From Firmicutes bacterium ADurb.Bin080 (GTDB lineage Bacteria; Bacillota; Clostridia; Christensenellales; DTU072), in NCBI GenBank assembly GCA_002070965.1, contig MWEH01000202.1, positions 1 to 64,000 of the forward strand: a stretch of DNA of 64,000 nucleotides, in the 5' to 3' direction. The position numbers and the translations under genes were made by a program. Position 1 is the stretch's first letter. Each line of letters opens with the position of its first letter. The notes under the pieces were generated by a model. The model had not been told where the DNA came from. It made no database searches and saw only the letters and a list, made by a program, of their open reading frames with translations. Positions 49,432-57,697 of this stretch are shown here, piece after piece.

Positions 49432-50571
49432 TTATACCGTCACACGCACTTCGCCGCTAATCAATTTCGGCAATAACGTATCGCGCAGTTTTTTGAGTGT
49501 GTTTAATTGTTTTGCATTGCCATGTATCTTTTCAAACAACGGCGCAACAATATCGTTGAATTTTTTAAGCAAATTATTGGGTGGAATAGCAAGTGTTATT
49601 TCACCAAACAATGTTGTGTTTATGTTTAATGTCATTGTTCCACCACTACCCAATGCTTGCAACTCTTCATAATAACTTTTTAAAAAAAGAAATAGAAAAT
49701 ACCTAGTTGCATTTTCAAATGGAATAATAGTATTGATTTGCTGATTTGTCTGACTTGGGTATACATTCATCGTCACTAAGCCGACCGTTGCAATACAACT
49801 TACATTAATAGAAAATGGGGGCACTGTCTTATTCGCTTGACTTCTTGCCCCGAATTCACTTAATGTTTCATTCGCATCAAATACATAAACCTTATTATGC
49901 ATATCAGGAATTTTTATGAATGGTATATTTCCTCCAAAGTACTGGGTAACTTTGGTTGATGGTGTTTTTCCGCAAACAATTTTACCTAGTTTATTAAGCT
50001 GCTTTTCCTCCCAATCGTCGTTTGCTTCCTCAATAAACCATTGGCGAAAATAGGTTGACGCTAAGGCTTCAAGGGTTTTGTTCTGCCTGGAGAGCAAATC
50101 TATTTTGTCGTCAAGCGATGACAAAACCTCTGCGATTGCTTTTTGTTCAGGTAGGGGTGGATACATAATTTTCAAATTAGCTATGTCTTTATAATTAACA
50201 CAACCAAAAACAGTTCCATTTTGATTATTTATTAGTTCTTTCGAATAATGCCTTATTAAGTAATATAAAAACTCTTGTTCGTTTTGATTATGATTTAGTG
50301 AGCAAACTCCTCTACCTAAGCACATCTTAATAGGGGTTATATTAACATCTCCGACGGGTGCACGAACACTCATTATTACATCGTAAGGCTCTGCAATCTT
50401 CGTTACAACATTTGTATATGTATCAAAAGTTGGATATTTTGCACCAAAAGTTCGATTTCCTTGCAAAAAAGGAAGTCCTTGTTTTTCATAATTGTAATGT
50501 TCTGATTTTGGGGATTGCCCCATATTGATTTTACAAATATCTCCAAGCGTTGTATCTCTCCACTCACTCAT
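49432..50571 (-). CDS. hsdS: Type I restriction enzyme specificity subunit S
   Basis: 379 residues with the two-half layout: target-recognition domain 1 (about 1-140), conserved helix (PLPEQKAIAEVLSSLDDKIDLL), target-recognition domain 2 (about 190-335, beginning WEEKQLNKLGKIVCGKTPS) and a second helix (IPPNNLLKKFNDIVAPLFEKI). The recognition sequence cannot be inferred. It overlaps rhuM by 8 bp. Base composition of this gene is visibly richer in A+T than hsdR and hsdM, as often seen for exchanged specificity genes. Confidence 0.92.
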   Translation of the reverse strand: MSEWRDTTLGDICKINMGQSPKSEHYNYEKQGLPFLQGNRTFGAKYPTFDTYTNVVTKIAEPYDVIMSVRAPVGDVNITPIKMCLGRGVCSLNHNQNEQEFLYYLIRHYSKELINNQNGTVFGCVNYKDIANLKIMYPPLPEQKAIAEVLSSLDDKIDLLSRQNKTLEALASTYFRQWFIEEANDDWEEKQLNKLGKIVCGKTPSTKVTQYFGGNIPFIKIPDMHNKVYVFDANETLSEFGARSQANKTVPPFSINVSCIATVGLVTMNVYPSQTNQQINTIIPFENATRYFLFLFLKSYYEELQALGSGGTMTLNINTTLFGEITLAIPPNNLLKKFNDIVAPLFEKIHGNAKQLNTLKKLRDTLLPKLISGEVRVTV

Positions 50572-51583
50572 TGCCGCCGCCTCCGCTTGTAAGTTTCTTC
50601 TGCATTTGTTTGAGCGTTTCCAGATAAGCTTTTTCTACTTCGGTAAGCTCATCAGCGGTTTGCGCTTTGTAGAGGGTATATTCGCTGTGCGCTTTTTGTG
50701 TTGCGGCTTCGTGCGTTACGGTACCGCTGCCCTCCAATATCCCCATGCCAAAATCGCGCGAAAACTTATCTAGGGTATGCAGCCAGTCGCGCATATACAT
50801 CGGCTCTTCTCTTTCGGCTTTCAGTTCCGCCATATCAAAAAAGGCGTTTACCATACGGCGCAGGGCAAAAAGCTCTTTTTCTGTCATATAATTCTTGGCG
50901 ATTGTTACTTCACTCTTTGTGGGGCGGTTGCCCTTAAACGCCGTCAATCCCATAAAGGGCAGCGTCGCATTGGCTCGGTCAAAAACGATTTCGCTTGCCG
51001 TTTTTCCGCTTGCTGCATAATGGAATTTATTCTGAATGATTTTGAAAAACTCGTAGGTCTCGGGCATAGAAGCGTTATAATCGAGGCTTGTTGCGTAAAG
51101 GTCTAGTATTTGACGGTACATGACTTTTTCGCTTGCGCGTATGTCGCGTATCCGCTCTAACAGCTCTTTCCAATAAACGCCGCCGCCCATGTTTTTTAAG
51201 AAGTCGTCGTTCATCGCAAAGCCTTTTTGCAAATATTCGTGCAAAACGCCCGTTGCCCACTGCCTGAACTGTGTACCTCTGGGTGATTTTACTCGGTAGC
51301 CCACGGCAATAATGACATCCAAATTATAATGCTGTATATTCCTAGAAATCTCTCTGTTGCCCTCTTTTTGAACTGTCAAGTATTCCTTGACAGTTGCTGC
51401 AGGGTCTAGCTCTTGCTCATCAAATATTTTTTTGATATGCAAGCTTATGTTTTGTTTGGTTGTTTGAAACAAATCTACCATTTGCGCCTGTGTAAGCCAA
51501 AGTGTTTTTTCGCCCATGCGCACATCTATTTTTACCTTACCGTCTTTGGACTGATAGATAATTATCTGCGATTCTTTTTTCAT
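50564..51583 (-). CDS. RhuM-family protein
   Basis: 339 residues. The N-terminal region ([26 protein letters not shown] split across about residues 29-54, then [33 protein letters not shown]) is the RhuM signature. The C-terminal part includes [17 protein letters not shown]. RhuM-like genes often sit inside type I R-M operons; their role is unclear, though a regulatory or toxin role has been suggested. Its start overlaps the hsdM stop by 4 bp. Confidence 0.88.
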   Translation of the reverse strand: MKKESQIIIYQSKDGKVKIDVRMGEKTLWLTQAQMVDLFQTTKQNISLHIKKIFDEQELDPAATVKEYLTVQKEGNREISRNIQHYNLDVIIAVGYRVKSPRGTQFRQWATGVLHEYLQKGFAMNDDFLKNMGGGVYWKELLERIRDIRASEKVMYRQILDLYATSLDYNASMPETYEFFKIIQNKFHYAASGKTASEIVFDRANATLPFMGLTAFKGNRPTKSEVTIAKNYMTEKELFALRRMVNAFFDMAELKAEREEPMYMRDWLHTLDKFSRDFGMGILEGSGTVTHEAATQKAHSEYTLYKAQTADELTEVEKAYLETLKQMQKKLTSGGGGNE

Positions 51584-53184
51584 TCCGACAGCCTCACTTT
51601 GGCAAGGTTTTGCCTTATGCGATCATCAAGGGCTACGCTCTCTGCCATCTGAGTTTCAAGCTCTGCGGTCAAGGTTTTTACCCTTTCTGCAAAATCGAAA
51701 TCGTCTTCGTCATCGGGCAGTCCTATGTACCGTCCGGGAGTAAGCACATAGTCAAGAGCGGCTACTCCGCCCTCGCCCGATATGCTTGCCGACTTGCAAA
51801 AGCCCGCTATATCTGCGTAATTGCCGTTCTGCGTTTTCCAATTGCGGTAGGTATCGGCAATTTGTGTGATATCATCATCGGTAAGCTCTCTGGTGCGGCG
51901 GTTGATAAGGGTACCCATATTGCGCGCGTCAATAAAGAGTATTTTGTCCCGTAATGGATTATTAGGATTGCTTTCTTTGGCTTTGTTCAGGAACCACAGA
52001 CAAGCGGGAATTTGGGTATTTAAGAACAGCTTTGTCGGGAGATTGACTATGCAGTCCACAAGCCCTGCCTCGATAATAGCCTTGCGGATTTTGTCCTCGC
52101 CGCTTTGCTTGCTGGACAAGGAGCCTTTGGCAAGCACAAAGCCTGCCACGCCTTTCTGGTTCAGGTGATACAAAAAGTGCTGCACCCAGGCATAATTAGC
52201 GTTGCTAGGGGGTGGCGGACTGCCGCCGTACTGCCAGCGTCCGTCATTCCGCAAGGTTTCTCCGCTCCAGTCACCGTCATTAAAGGGAGGATTGGCTATC
52301 ACAAAGTCAGCGCGCAAGTCCTCGTGTTCATCTTTGAGAAAAGAACCTTCATTATTCCATTTTACATTTGAGCTGTCTATCTGTCTTATGGCAAGGTTCA
52401 TTTTGGCAAGGCGCCAGGTTGTTTGGTTGCTCTCCTGTCCGAACACCGAAACAACGCGGTTCATAAGCCGTGAAATCTCGCTTTTGTCACCATCGTATTT
52501 GTCTGCGTGCGCCGCGATAAACTGCTCGCTCTGCACGAACATCCCACCGCTGCCGCAACAGGGGTCATATACCTGTCCACGGTAAGGCTCCAGCATTTCT
52601 ACAAGTAATTTTACAACGCACTTTGGCGTGTAGAATTGCCCTCCCTTTCTGCCCTCTGCAAGCGCAAATTGGCCCAAGAAGTATTCATACACTTTGCCCA
52701 AAACATCGTTTGACCTTGACACGCTGTCACCAAGCGCTACTGTAGCGATAAGGTCAATGAGTCCGCCAAGCGTTGTGGGGTCCAGGCTTTCTCTTGCGTA
52801 GTTTTTCGGCAAAACGCCTTTTAAGGATGGATTGGCTTTTTCTATATCCTCCATTGCCGAATCTACACGCTTACCTATAGGCTTATCAGTTTTTTTTGCT
52901 GAGTCCTGTAAATAGCTCCAACGCGCCTCAGGCGGCACGAAGAAAACATTCGCCGCGCGATATTCATTGATATCTTCAGGATCTGCATATTCATATTCGC
53001 CTTCACCTGAAAGCAACTTCTTGTGATGCTCTTCAAAATTATCAGATATGTATTTAAGAAAAATAAGCCCCAAAACAATATGCTTATATTCCGCCGCGTC
53101 AATATTCTTTCTGAGTTTATCCGCCGCCGCCCAAAGCACTTGTTCTATAGGTTGCTCTTTGATTTTCTTATTTGCTTTAGCCAT
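51580..53184 (-). CDS. hsdM: Type I restriction enzyme methyltransferase subunit M
   Basis: N6-adenine methyltransferase subunit, 534 residues. The N-terminal HsdM helical domain (about 12-150) precedes the catalytic domain with SAM motif DPCCGSGG at 207-214 and the catalytic NPPF at 298-301. First large gene of the R-M operon. The upstream XRE gene, on the same strand, ends 80 bp before it. Confidence 0.95.
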   Translation of the reverse strand: MAKANKKIKEQPIEQVLWAAADKLRKNIDAAEYKHIVLGLIFLKYISDNFEEHHKKLLSGEGEYEYADPEDINEYRAANVFFVPPEARWSYLQDSAKKTDKPIGKRVDSAMEDIEKANPSLKGVLPKNYARESLDPTTLGGLIDLIATVALGDSVSRSNDVLGKVYEYFLGQFALAEGRKGGQFYTPKCVVKLLVEMLEPYRGQVYDPCCGSGGMFVQSEQFIAAHADKYDGDKSEISRLMNRVVSVFGQESNQTTWRLAKMNLAIRQIDSSNVKWNNEGSFLKDEHEDLRADFVIANPPFNDGDWSGETLRNDGRWQYGGSPPPPSNANYAWVQHFLYHLNQKGVAGFVLAKGSLSSKQSGEDKIRKAIIEAGLVDCIVNLPTKLFLNTQIPACLWFLNKAKESNPNNPLRDKILFIDARNMGTLINRRTRELTDDDITQIADTYRNWKTQNGNYADIAGFCKSASISGEGGVAALDYVLTPGRYIGLPDDEDDFDFAERVKTLTAELETQMAESVALDDRIRQNLAKVRLSE

Positions 53185-53264
53185 TATGTTTTTCTCCCGT
53201 TATTCTGTCAATCCTTCTGCCGCCACATAAGCAGGTCAATAACTGTATATATTTCTACCTAGGT

Positions 53265-53459
53265 TTATTTATCGTCAAACTTTATACCTTTCTTTTGGCA
53301 AAACTCATCAAACTTGCGCCTCTCCAAAAACTGCGGTTCGTTGCGTCCTTTTTCCCATCTGTTTATCGTTGAAAAGGCAACACCTAGCTCTGCTGCAAGC
53401 TGAGCTTGTGTCAACTTTAATTGCCCTCTGACTTCTTGTACTTTTTCGCTGAATGTCAT
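53265..53459 (-). CDS. Small XRE-family regulator of the R-M operon
   Basis: 64 residues, little more than a Cro/CI helix-turn-helix (LKLTQAQLAAELGVAFSTINRWEKG) with a basic tail. The ATG at 53459 has AGAGGTGG; an upstream TTG-type start at 53477 lacks spacing. It is the first gene of the island operon, directly upstream of hsdM. In R-M systems such proteins delay or balance expression of restriction. Confidence 0.85.
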   Translation of the reverse strand: MTFSEKVQEVRGQLKLTQAQLAAELGVAFSTINRWEKGRNEPQFLERRKFDEFCQKKGIKFDDK

Positions 53460-53564
53460 TTTACCACCTCTAAGCAAACTATCTTATATTATAGCATAAT
53501 TTCCTTAAATTTCAACCCCTATCCTTAAGTTTGATATGTTCTAACCACACGACTAACGGTGTTA

Positions 53565-53583
53565 GGGTTGAAACTACAATATG
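53565..53583. repeat. Right copy of the island-end inverted repeat
   Basis: The reverse complement of this 19-bp segment matches 39033-39051 at 16 positions, including TTGTAGTTTCA. It lies about 160 bp inside the right border. The surrounding gap 53478-53706 has no gene. Confidence 0.5.
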
Positions 53584-53706
53584 TTTTTAGAGTTTTAGGT
53601 CTTATTTCAAAACTCACATTTGTAATAGTTTTATATGATATTATTTAATTGAATCAATAAAAACCAATAAAATAGGCATAAAAGCATCATAAAAGCTGTA
53701 TTTTGC

Positions 53707-55053
53707 TTATTTACGCTTGATACAAACCAGAGTTTCAAGGTGCTTTGTTTGAGCAAACATATCATAAGGTTGGAACGAAAGGTTTTCTTCACCTAGGTTA
53801 TGAATATCTCTCGCAAGTGTTGAAGGATTGCAGGAAATATAGACTATTTTTAGATTCAGATGAGTTGATCTAAGAGAATTTATTGTATTAATGAGCTTAT
53901 CTGAAAGTCCTTTACGAGGTGGGTCAAGGAGAAGGCAGATTGAGCAAGCAGGATCAAGCCTGGGTATAACTGAAGGGAGAACTTCTGCACAATCTCCGCA
54001 AATATTTGTTGCTTGAGATGATATATCGTTGGCTGAATAGAGATTATTTGCATCTTCTATAGCTTCGGGGACTTCATCTATATTGATTATATGGGCTCCC
54101 ATTTTTGCCATTATGGCGCCCATAAGTCCTACTCCACTGTATGCATCAATTACTGTAATTGAGGGGCTAGGAGAGATTAAAGATATTACTTTTGAATAGA
54201 GTTTCTCTCTGATATTGTCGTTAACTTGAAAGAATGAAAGCGGATTAAGGGATACCTTTATTCCCATTACTTCTAGCGTTTGTTTGGGGCCTGCGACATG
54301 AATTACCTCATTTCCCATTATTACATTGTTGTTTTCAAAATTTATGCTTATATAGAGAGAAACATCGGGAAACAAGGAAGAAAGTGATTTATAATATGAG
54401 TCCAGGTTAGGAAGTTTTTTTGCAGCGCTTACCAGAGTAACACAGAGCTTATCAAATATGTAGCGGGCAACAAGGTGACGAAGAATGCCTTTGCCGTTTT
54501 GGAATATAGGTATTTTGTTTTCGGACACATATGACAGAGTAAGCGAGATTAGTGGCTTAAGCCAGGGACCATGGAGCAAACAATCATCAATTGGGGTGAT
54601 GTCATGTGAATTTGCTTTATAAAATCCTAATATTGGTTCACCGTTGAGAGTACCAAACGGAAGCTGAACTTTATTCCTATAATGTAATGGTAAATCTGAT
54701 GGAATAATTGGTTCAACTAGGAAGTCAGATTTTAACATTTTACATAACGTGGTTTTTAGGGCTGAACGTTTATACTCAAGTTGGGTTTCGTAATTGACAT
54801 GCATTAAGTCGCAGCCTCCACACTGGTAATAGTATTTACAAGGAGGGTCTACTCGTTTTGGTGATTTAATAATAATCTTTGAAAGTTTCGAAAAAACAAG
54901 AGTTTTAGAAATATGCTCTACCCTAACTATTACTCTTTCACCGACAAGTGCTAATGGAACAAAAAAAGTATAGCCTTCATGGTGGCCAATCCCCTCTCCG
55001 TTCACCCCTATATCTATAATATCTAACTCTATAATATCGTTTTTCAAAATCAT
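53707..55053 (-). CDS. rlmD: 23S rRNA (uracil-5-)-methyltransferase RlmD/RumA
   Basis: 448 residues. N-terminal TRAM domain (about 5-60), Fe-S cysteines C72, C78 and C81 (PPCKYYYQCGGCDLMHV), a SAM-binding VIDAYSGVGLMGAIMAKMG, and the catalytic cysteine in VYISCNPSTLARDI. It may be an RlmCD-type enzyme, as in other Firmicutes. Its last codons come from the inserted island, which has kept the frame open. It has a DPPRKG motif typical of the family. Confidence 0.92.
   Translation of the reverse strand: MILKNDIIELDIIDIGVNGEGIGHHEGYTFFVPLALVGERVIVRVEHISKTLVFSKLSKIIIKSPKRVDPPCKYYYQCGGCDLMHVNYETQLEYKRSALKTTLCKMLKSDFLVEPIIPSDLPLHYRNKVQLPFGTLNGEPILGFYKANSHDITPIDDCLLHGPWLKPLISLTLSYVSENKIPIFQNGKGILRHLVARYIFDKLCVTLVSAAKKLPNLDSYYKSLSSLFPDVSLYISINFENNNVIMGNEVIHVAGPKQTLEVMGIKVSLNPLSFFQVNDNIREKLYSKVISLISPSPSITVIDAYSGVGLMGAIMAKMGAHIINIDEVPEAIEDANNLYSANDISSQATNICGDCAEVLPSVIPRLDPACSICLLLDPPRKGLSDKLINTINSLRSTHLNLKIVYISCNPSTLARDIHNLGEENLSFQPYDMFAQTKHLETLVCIKRK
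53708..53742. repeat. attR: element-supplied 3' end of rlmD
   Basis: Partner of attL (32/35). It carries the last codons now used by rlmD, ending HLETLVCIKRK with TAA at 53709-53707. Two of the three differences from attL change residues, so both copies have coding sense. Confidence 0.85.
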
Positions 55054-55115
55054 GAAAAAATTATATCACAATTTGGATAAAAAATATTATTACATATTAT
55101 ATAAGGGGATTAGAG

Positions 55116-55152
55116 CACAAAAAAGACCATAACAATCTCATTATGGTCTTTT
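55116..55152 (-). terminator. Terminator after the TPM-domain gene
   Basis: Perfect 12-bp stem AAAAGACCATAA / TTATGGTCTTTT (55121-55132 with 55141-55152), 8-nt loop, six T residues on the minus strand. Confidence 0.9.
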
Positions 55153-55174
55153 GGGTATTTATTCTAGCCAGGAA

Positions 55175-55981
55175 TTAGCGTTTAACTCCGTAACCTCCGC
55201 TGGATCCTCCCCCGCCTTTGTGGCGTACGGCCATGAAGCCACCCCCACCGAGTACTCCAGTAATTAAGAATATTATGAGGGCTACTATTATCTTGGTCCA
55301 GAATGGAGAATGAGAGGAAAAGACATAGGCGATCAAAGACATAGGCGATTGAGCCTCAGAATCTTCTGCAGTAATTAGAAAATCTCTGTATACATCCATA
55401 TCATAGTTAAAAGACTCATATCCATAGGCTTGCGTGTAAATTATCGAAATTAACTCATAATATAATTCGCCGAGGCCCATGTCAATGGAACCTTCCCATT
55501 CCGGATTATAAAGACACTCATCTATAAGATTTCCTGCCTCAGCTGCAGTAATATAGGCTTCCATTCGATAACCTATTTCAATCTGGGTACTTACGAGAGT
55601 GAGCTCTTCTTCATTTCCTGTGAAAAGTAAAAGGAGGAGGAGCCCCATATCGTTCTCTCCGATTTGCCACTGTCTAAATAACTCTGTCTTGTCGATTGAG
55701 GCAATTTCCCCTTGATTTTCAACAAGCATGGTTGTTACCACAAATTGAGCTCCGCCGAGATCTGTATCCTTTGTATCCTCATAAAGGCGAACTCCCTCGT
55801 TGTAGAAACTTTGTCTGCTTCCAGGTAAAAGTGCTGAGGCAAAATCATTAACATAAAAATCCGCGCTTGGGCGCGGATATTGATATTCATCTTCCTTTTG
55901 GCAAGACGATAATATAGTGCCGGCAAAAATTATTACCAGAAATAGTACTATAACGACAGTTTTACGCATGTCAGTCGACAT
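55175..55981 (-). CDS. TPM-domain lipoprotein (YgcG-like)
   Basis: 268 residues. The signal peptide ends in a lipobox (TILSSCQ), so the protein is probably lipid-anchored outside the membrane. The TPM domain covers about 40-190 (FYVNDFASALLPGSRQS ... WQIGENDMGLLLLLLF). A membrane helix (about 228-250) and a Gly/Ser-rich tail follow. An alternative start at 55969 gives a more compact signal peptide. The start overlaps lemA by 11 bp; LemA/TPM pairs are common, their role undefined. Confidence 0.85.
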   Translation of the reverse strand: MSTDMRKTVVIVLFLVIIFAGTILSSCQKEDEYQYPRPSADFYVNDFASALLPGSRQSFYNEGVRLYEDTKDTDLGGAQFVVTTMLVENQGEIASIDKTELFRQWQIGENDMGLLLLLLFTGNEEELTLVSTQIEIGYRMEAYITAAEAGNLIDECLYNPEWEGSIDMGLGELYYELISIIYTQAYGYESFNYDMDVYRDFLITAEDSEAQSPMSLIAYVFSSHSPFWTKIIVALIIFLITGVLGGGGFMAVRHKGGGGSSGGYGVKR

Positions 55982-56558
55982 TAATCATAGGAATCTCTTC
56001 AGAGCCATCTGCCGTTTTCCAATACTCAAGTTCTCTTTCGAAACCAAACATACCTATGAACAAAACTCTCGGGAACTTCTTAGCGGTTGTATTGTAGGAA
56101 AGTACGGCTTCATTAAAATCTCTTCTTGCTACAAACAATGCGTTCTCCATCCCCGACACCTCATACATATATGTGTTATATGCGCTAGTTGCAGTGATTT
56201 GTGGATTGGATTCTACAGTAACGATAAGAGCATCCAATGCAGCTGCTTCAAGAGCATCTGCTTCTATTAAATCTTCGTTAGTTATAGCTGCAGCATATGC
56301 CGCTCTAGCGGCAGTAATCTGTGTATAGATAGTTTCAGCGTGTTCCTGAAGTCCTTCAACAGCACCAATCAATTGCCCCATTTTGTCATGTCTTTCTTGC
56401 AATCTGTTCTTGATTTCGGCTTCTGCTGCATCGATGTCTTCACGAAGTGTAATGGTCCCATTGTATGCTACACCTGCGCTTATTCCGAAGAATAAGCCTA
56501 CAATTACAATAACTGCAATAATACTAATAAGTGTTATCAATAAAGCTTTGTTTTTCAT
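55971..56558 (-). CDS. LemA-family protein
   Basis: 195 residues. One N-terminal membrane helix (about 6-28) is followed by a four-helix bundle: RLQERHDKMGQLIGAVEGL, then AAAITNEDLIEADALEAAALDAL and YMYEVSGMENALFVARRDFNEAV, and the end region AKKFPRVLFIGMFGFERELEYWK. This matches LemA. AGGGGG precedes the ATG. Probably co-translated with the TPM gene. Confidence 0.9.
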   Translation of the reverse strand: MKNKALLITLISIIAVIVIVGLFFGISAGVAYNGTITLREDIDAAEAEIKNRLQERHDKMGQLIGAVEGLQEHAETIYTQITAARAAYAAAITNEDLIEADALEAAALDALIVTVESNPQITATSAYNTYMYEVSGMENALFVARRDFNEAVLSYNTTAKKFPRVLFIGMFGFERELEYWKTADGSEEIPMINVD

Positions 56559-56721
56559 GTGTTTCCCCCTAATCTTTTAATGAAATAAATCTATCATTAT
56601 GAGGTTCAATAGTCAATAGAAATTTTATTATTATCTTGTGACACTTTTTGTAGATAATACTACAAATTATTGAGAAAATGGCCATTTAAAGAGGAATATC
56701 TTTTCTGAAAAAAATATAGCT

Positions 56722-57624
56722 CTATTTTTTCTTTGGTATGAATTTTAAAGAAGCACTGTTAATACAATATCGAAGTCCTCCTCTATCTCTTGGACCATCA
56801 GTAAATACATGGCCTAGATGGGAGTCTCCATTTGAACTTCTAACTTCAATTCTTTGCATTCCATGGGATTTGTCTATAATTTCTTTTACAAGTTTTTTGT
56901 CAATTGGTTTGGAAAACGCTGGCCACCCACATCCTGAGTCAAATTTATCTTCCGAGGAAAACAGAGGCTCACCTGTAGCTATATCTACATATATTCCTTC
57001 ATCAAAGTTATCAAAATATTCATTCCTGAATGGGGGTTCAGTTGCATTATTTTGCGTAACTTCATATTGTAACGGGGTCAAAACTTTCTTTAACTCCTCC
57101 TTATTTTTCTTGGAATATTGTGCTTGAGTATTTCTAGCTATATCAAAGGTCGATTTTCCGATGTGACAGTATCCGTTAGGATTCTTATCAAGATATTTTT
57201 GGTGGTATTCTTCCGCAGGATAATAATTATTTAGATTTAAGACTTCGACAGCTATTGGATCTTTATATATTTTTGAAAGGTCTTTTATCGATTCTAAGAT
57301 TATTTGTTTGTCTGATTCATCGGTGAAATATATCCCGCTTCTGTATTGGGAACCAATATCGTTTCCTTGTCTATTAACCGCCGTTGTGTCAATTGAGGCA
57401 AAGAATAGATTCAGTAACTTAGTTAATGAGATCTCATCTGGGTTATATGTTACCTTGACTGTTTCTGCATGCCCCGTTCTTCTTCTGCAAACATCTTCAT
57501 ATGTTGGATTAATCGTCTTTCCATTAGCATAACCCACCTCAGTAGATAATACACCTTTAATAAGGGATAGGTATTTTTCAGTTCCCCAAAAACATCCTCC
57601 AGCTAGATAAATTGTCTTATTCAT
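56722..57624 (-). CDS. msrAB: Fused peptide methionine sulfoxide reductase MsrA-MsrB
   Basis: 300 residues repairing both epimers of oxidised methionine. MsrA domain (about 1-160) with the catalytic Cys11 in GGCFWG and the GYANG motif; MsrB domain (about 175-295) with [18 protein letters not shown] and the catalytic Cys in [11 protein letters not shown]. The MsrB half lacks the paired CxxC zinc cysteines, as in many fused forms. AGGAGAAAG precedes the ATG. Single gene. Confidence 0.95.
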   Translation of the reverse strand: MNKTIYLAGGCFWGTEKYLSLIKGVLSTEVGYANGKTINPTYEDVCRRRTGHAETVKVTYNPDEISLTKLLNLFFASIDTTAVNRQGNDIGSQYRSGIYFTDESDKQIILESIKDLSKIYKDPIAVEVLNLNNYYPAEEYHQKYLDKNPNGYCHIGKSTFDIARNTQAQYSKKNKEELKKVLTPLQYEVTQNNATEPPFRNEYFDNFDEGIYVDIATGEPLFSSEDKFDSGCGWPAFSKPIDKKLVKEIIDKSHGMQRIEVRSSNGDSHLGHVFTDGPRDRGGLRYCINSASLKFIPKKK

Positions 57625-57697
57625 TCTTTCTCCTATACTGTTTGTATTGTTAATTTGCGAAAATTTTTTTGTTTAGTTAATATTTGGGATTAAAAAG

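Larger units (their letters stand above)
38985..53742. mobile_element. Genomic island inserted in the 3' end of rlmD (rumA)
   Basis: About 14.8 kb bounded by the near-duplicate of the rlmD 3' end. The right copy restores the gene's reading frame with its own final codons (ending CIKRK in place of CMTRK). Just inside the left border is a serine recombinase, broken by frameshifts. Cargo: type I restriction-modification with RhuM and an XRE regulator, and a cassette of unrecognised genes. No conjugation, replication or phage structural genes are seen, so it is an integrative island, not a self-transmissible element. The rum gene is a known integration target for streptococcal ICEs. The hsd part looks richer in GC than the flanks by eye. 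Confidence 0.85.
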
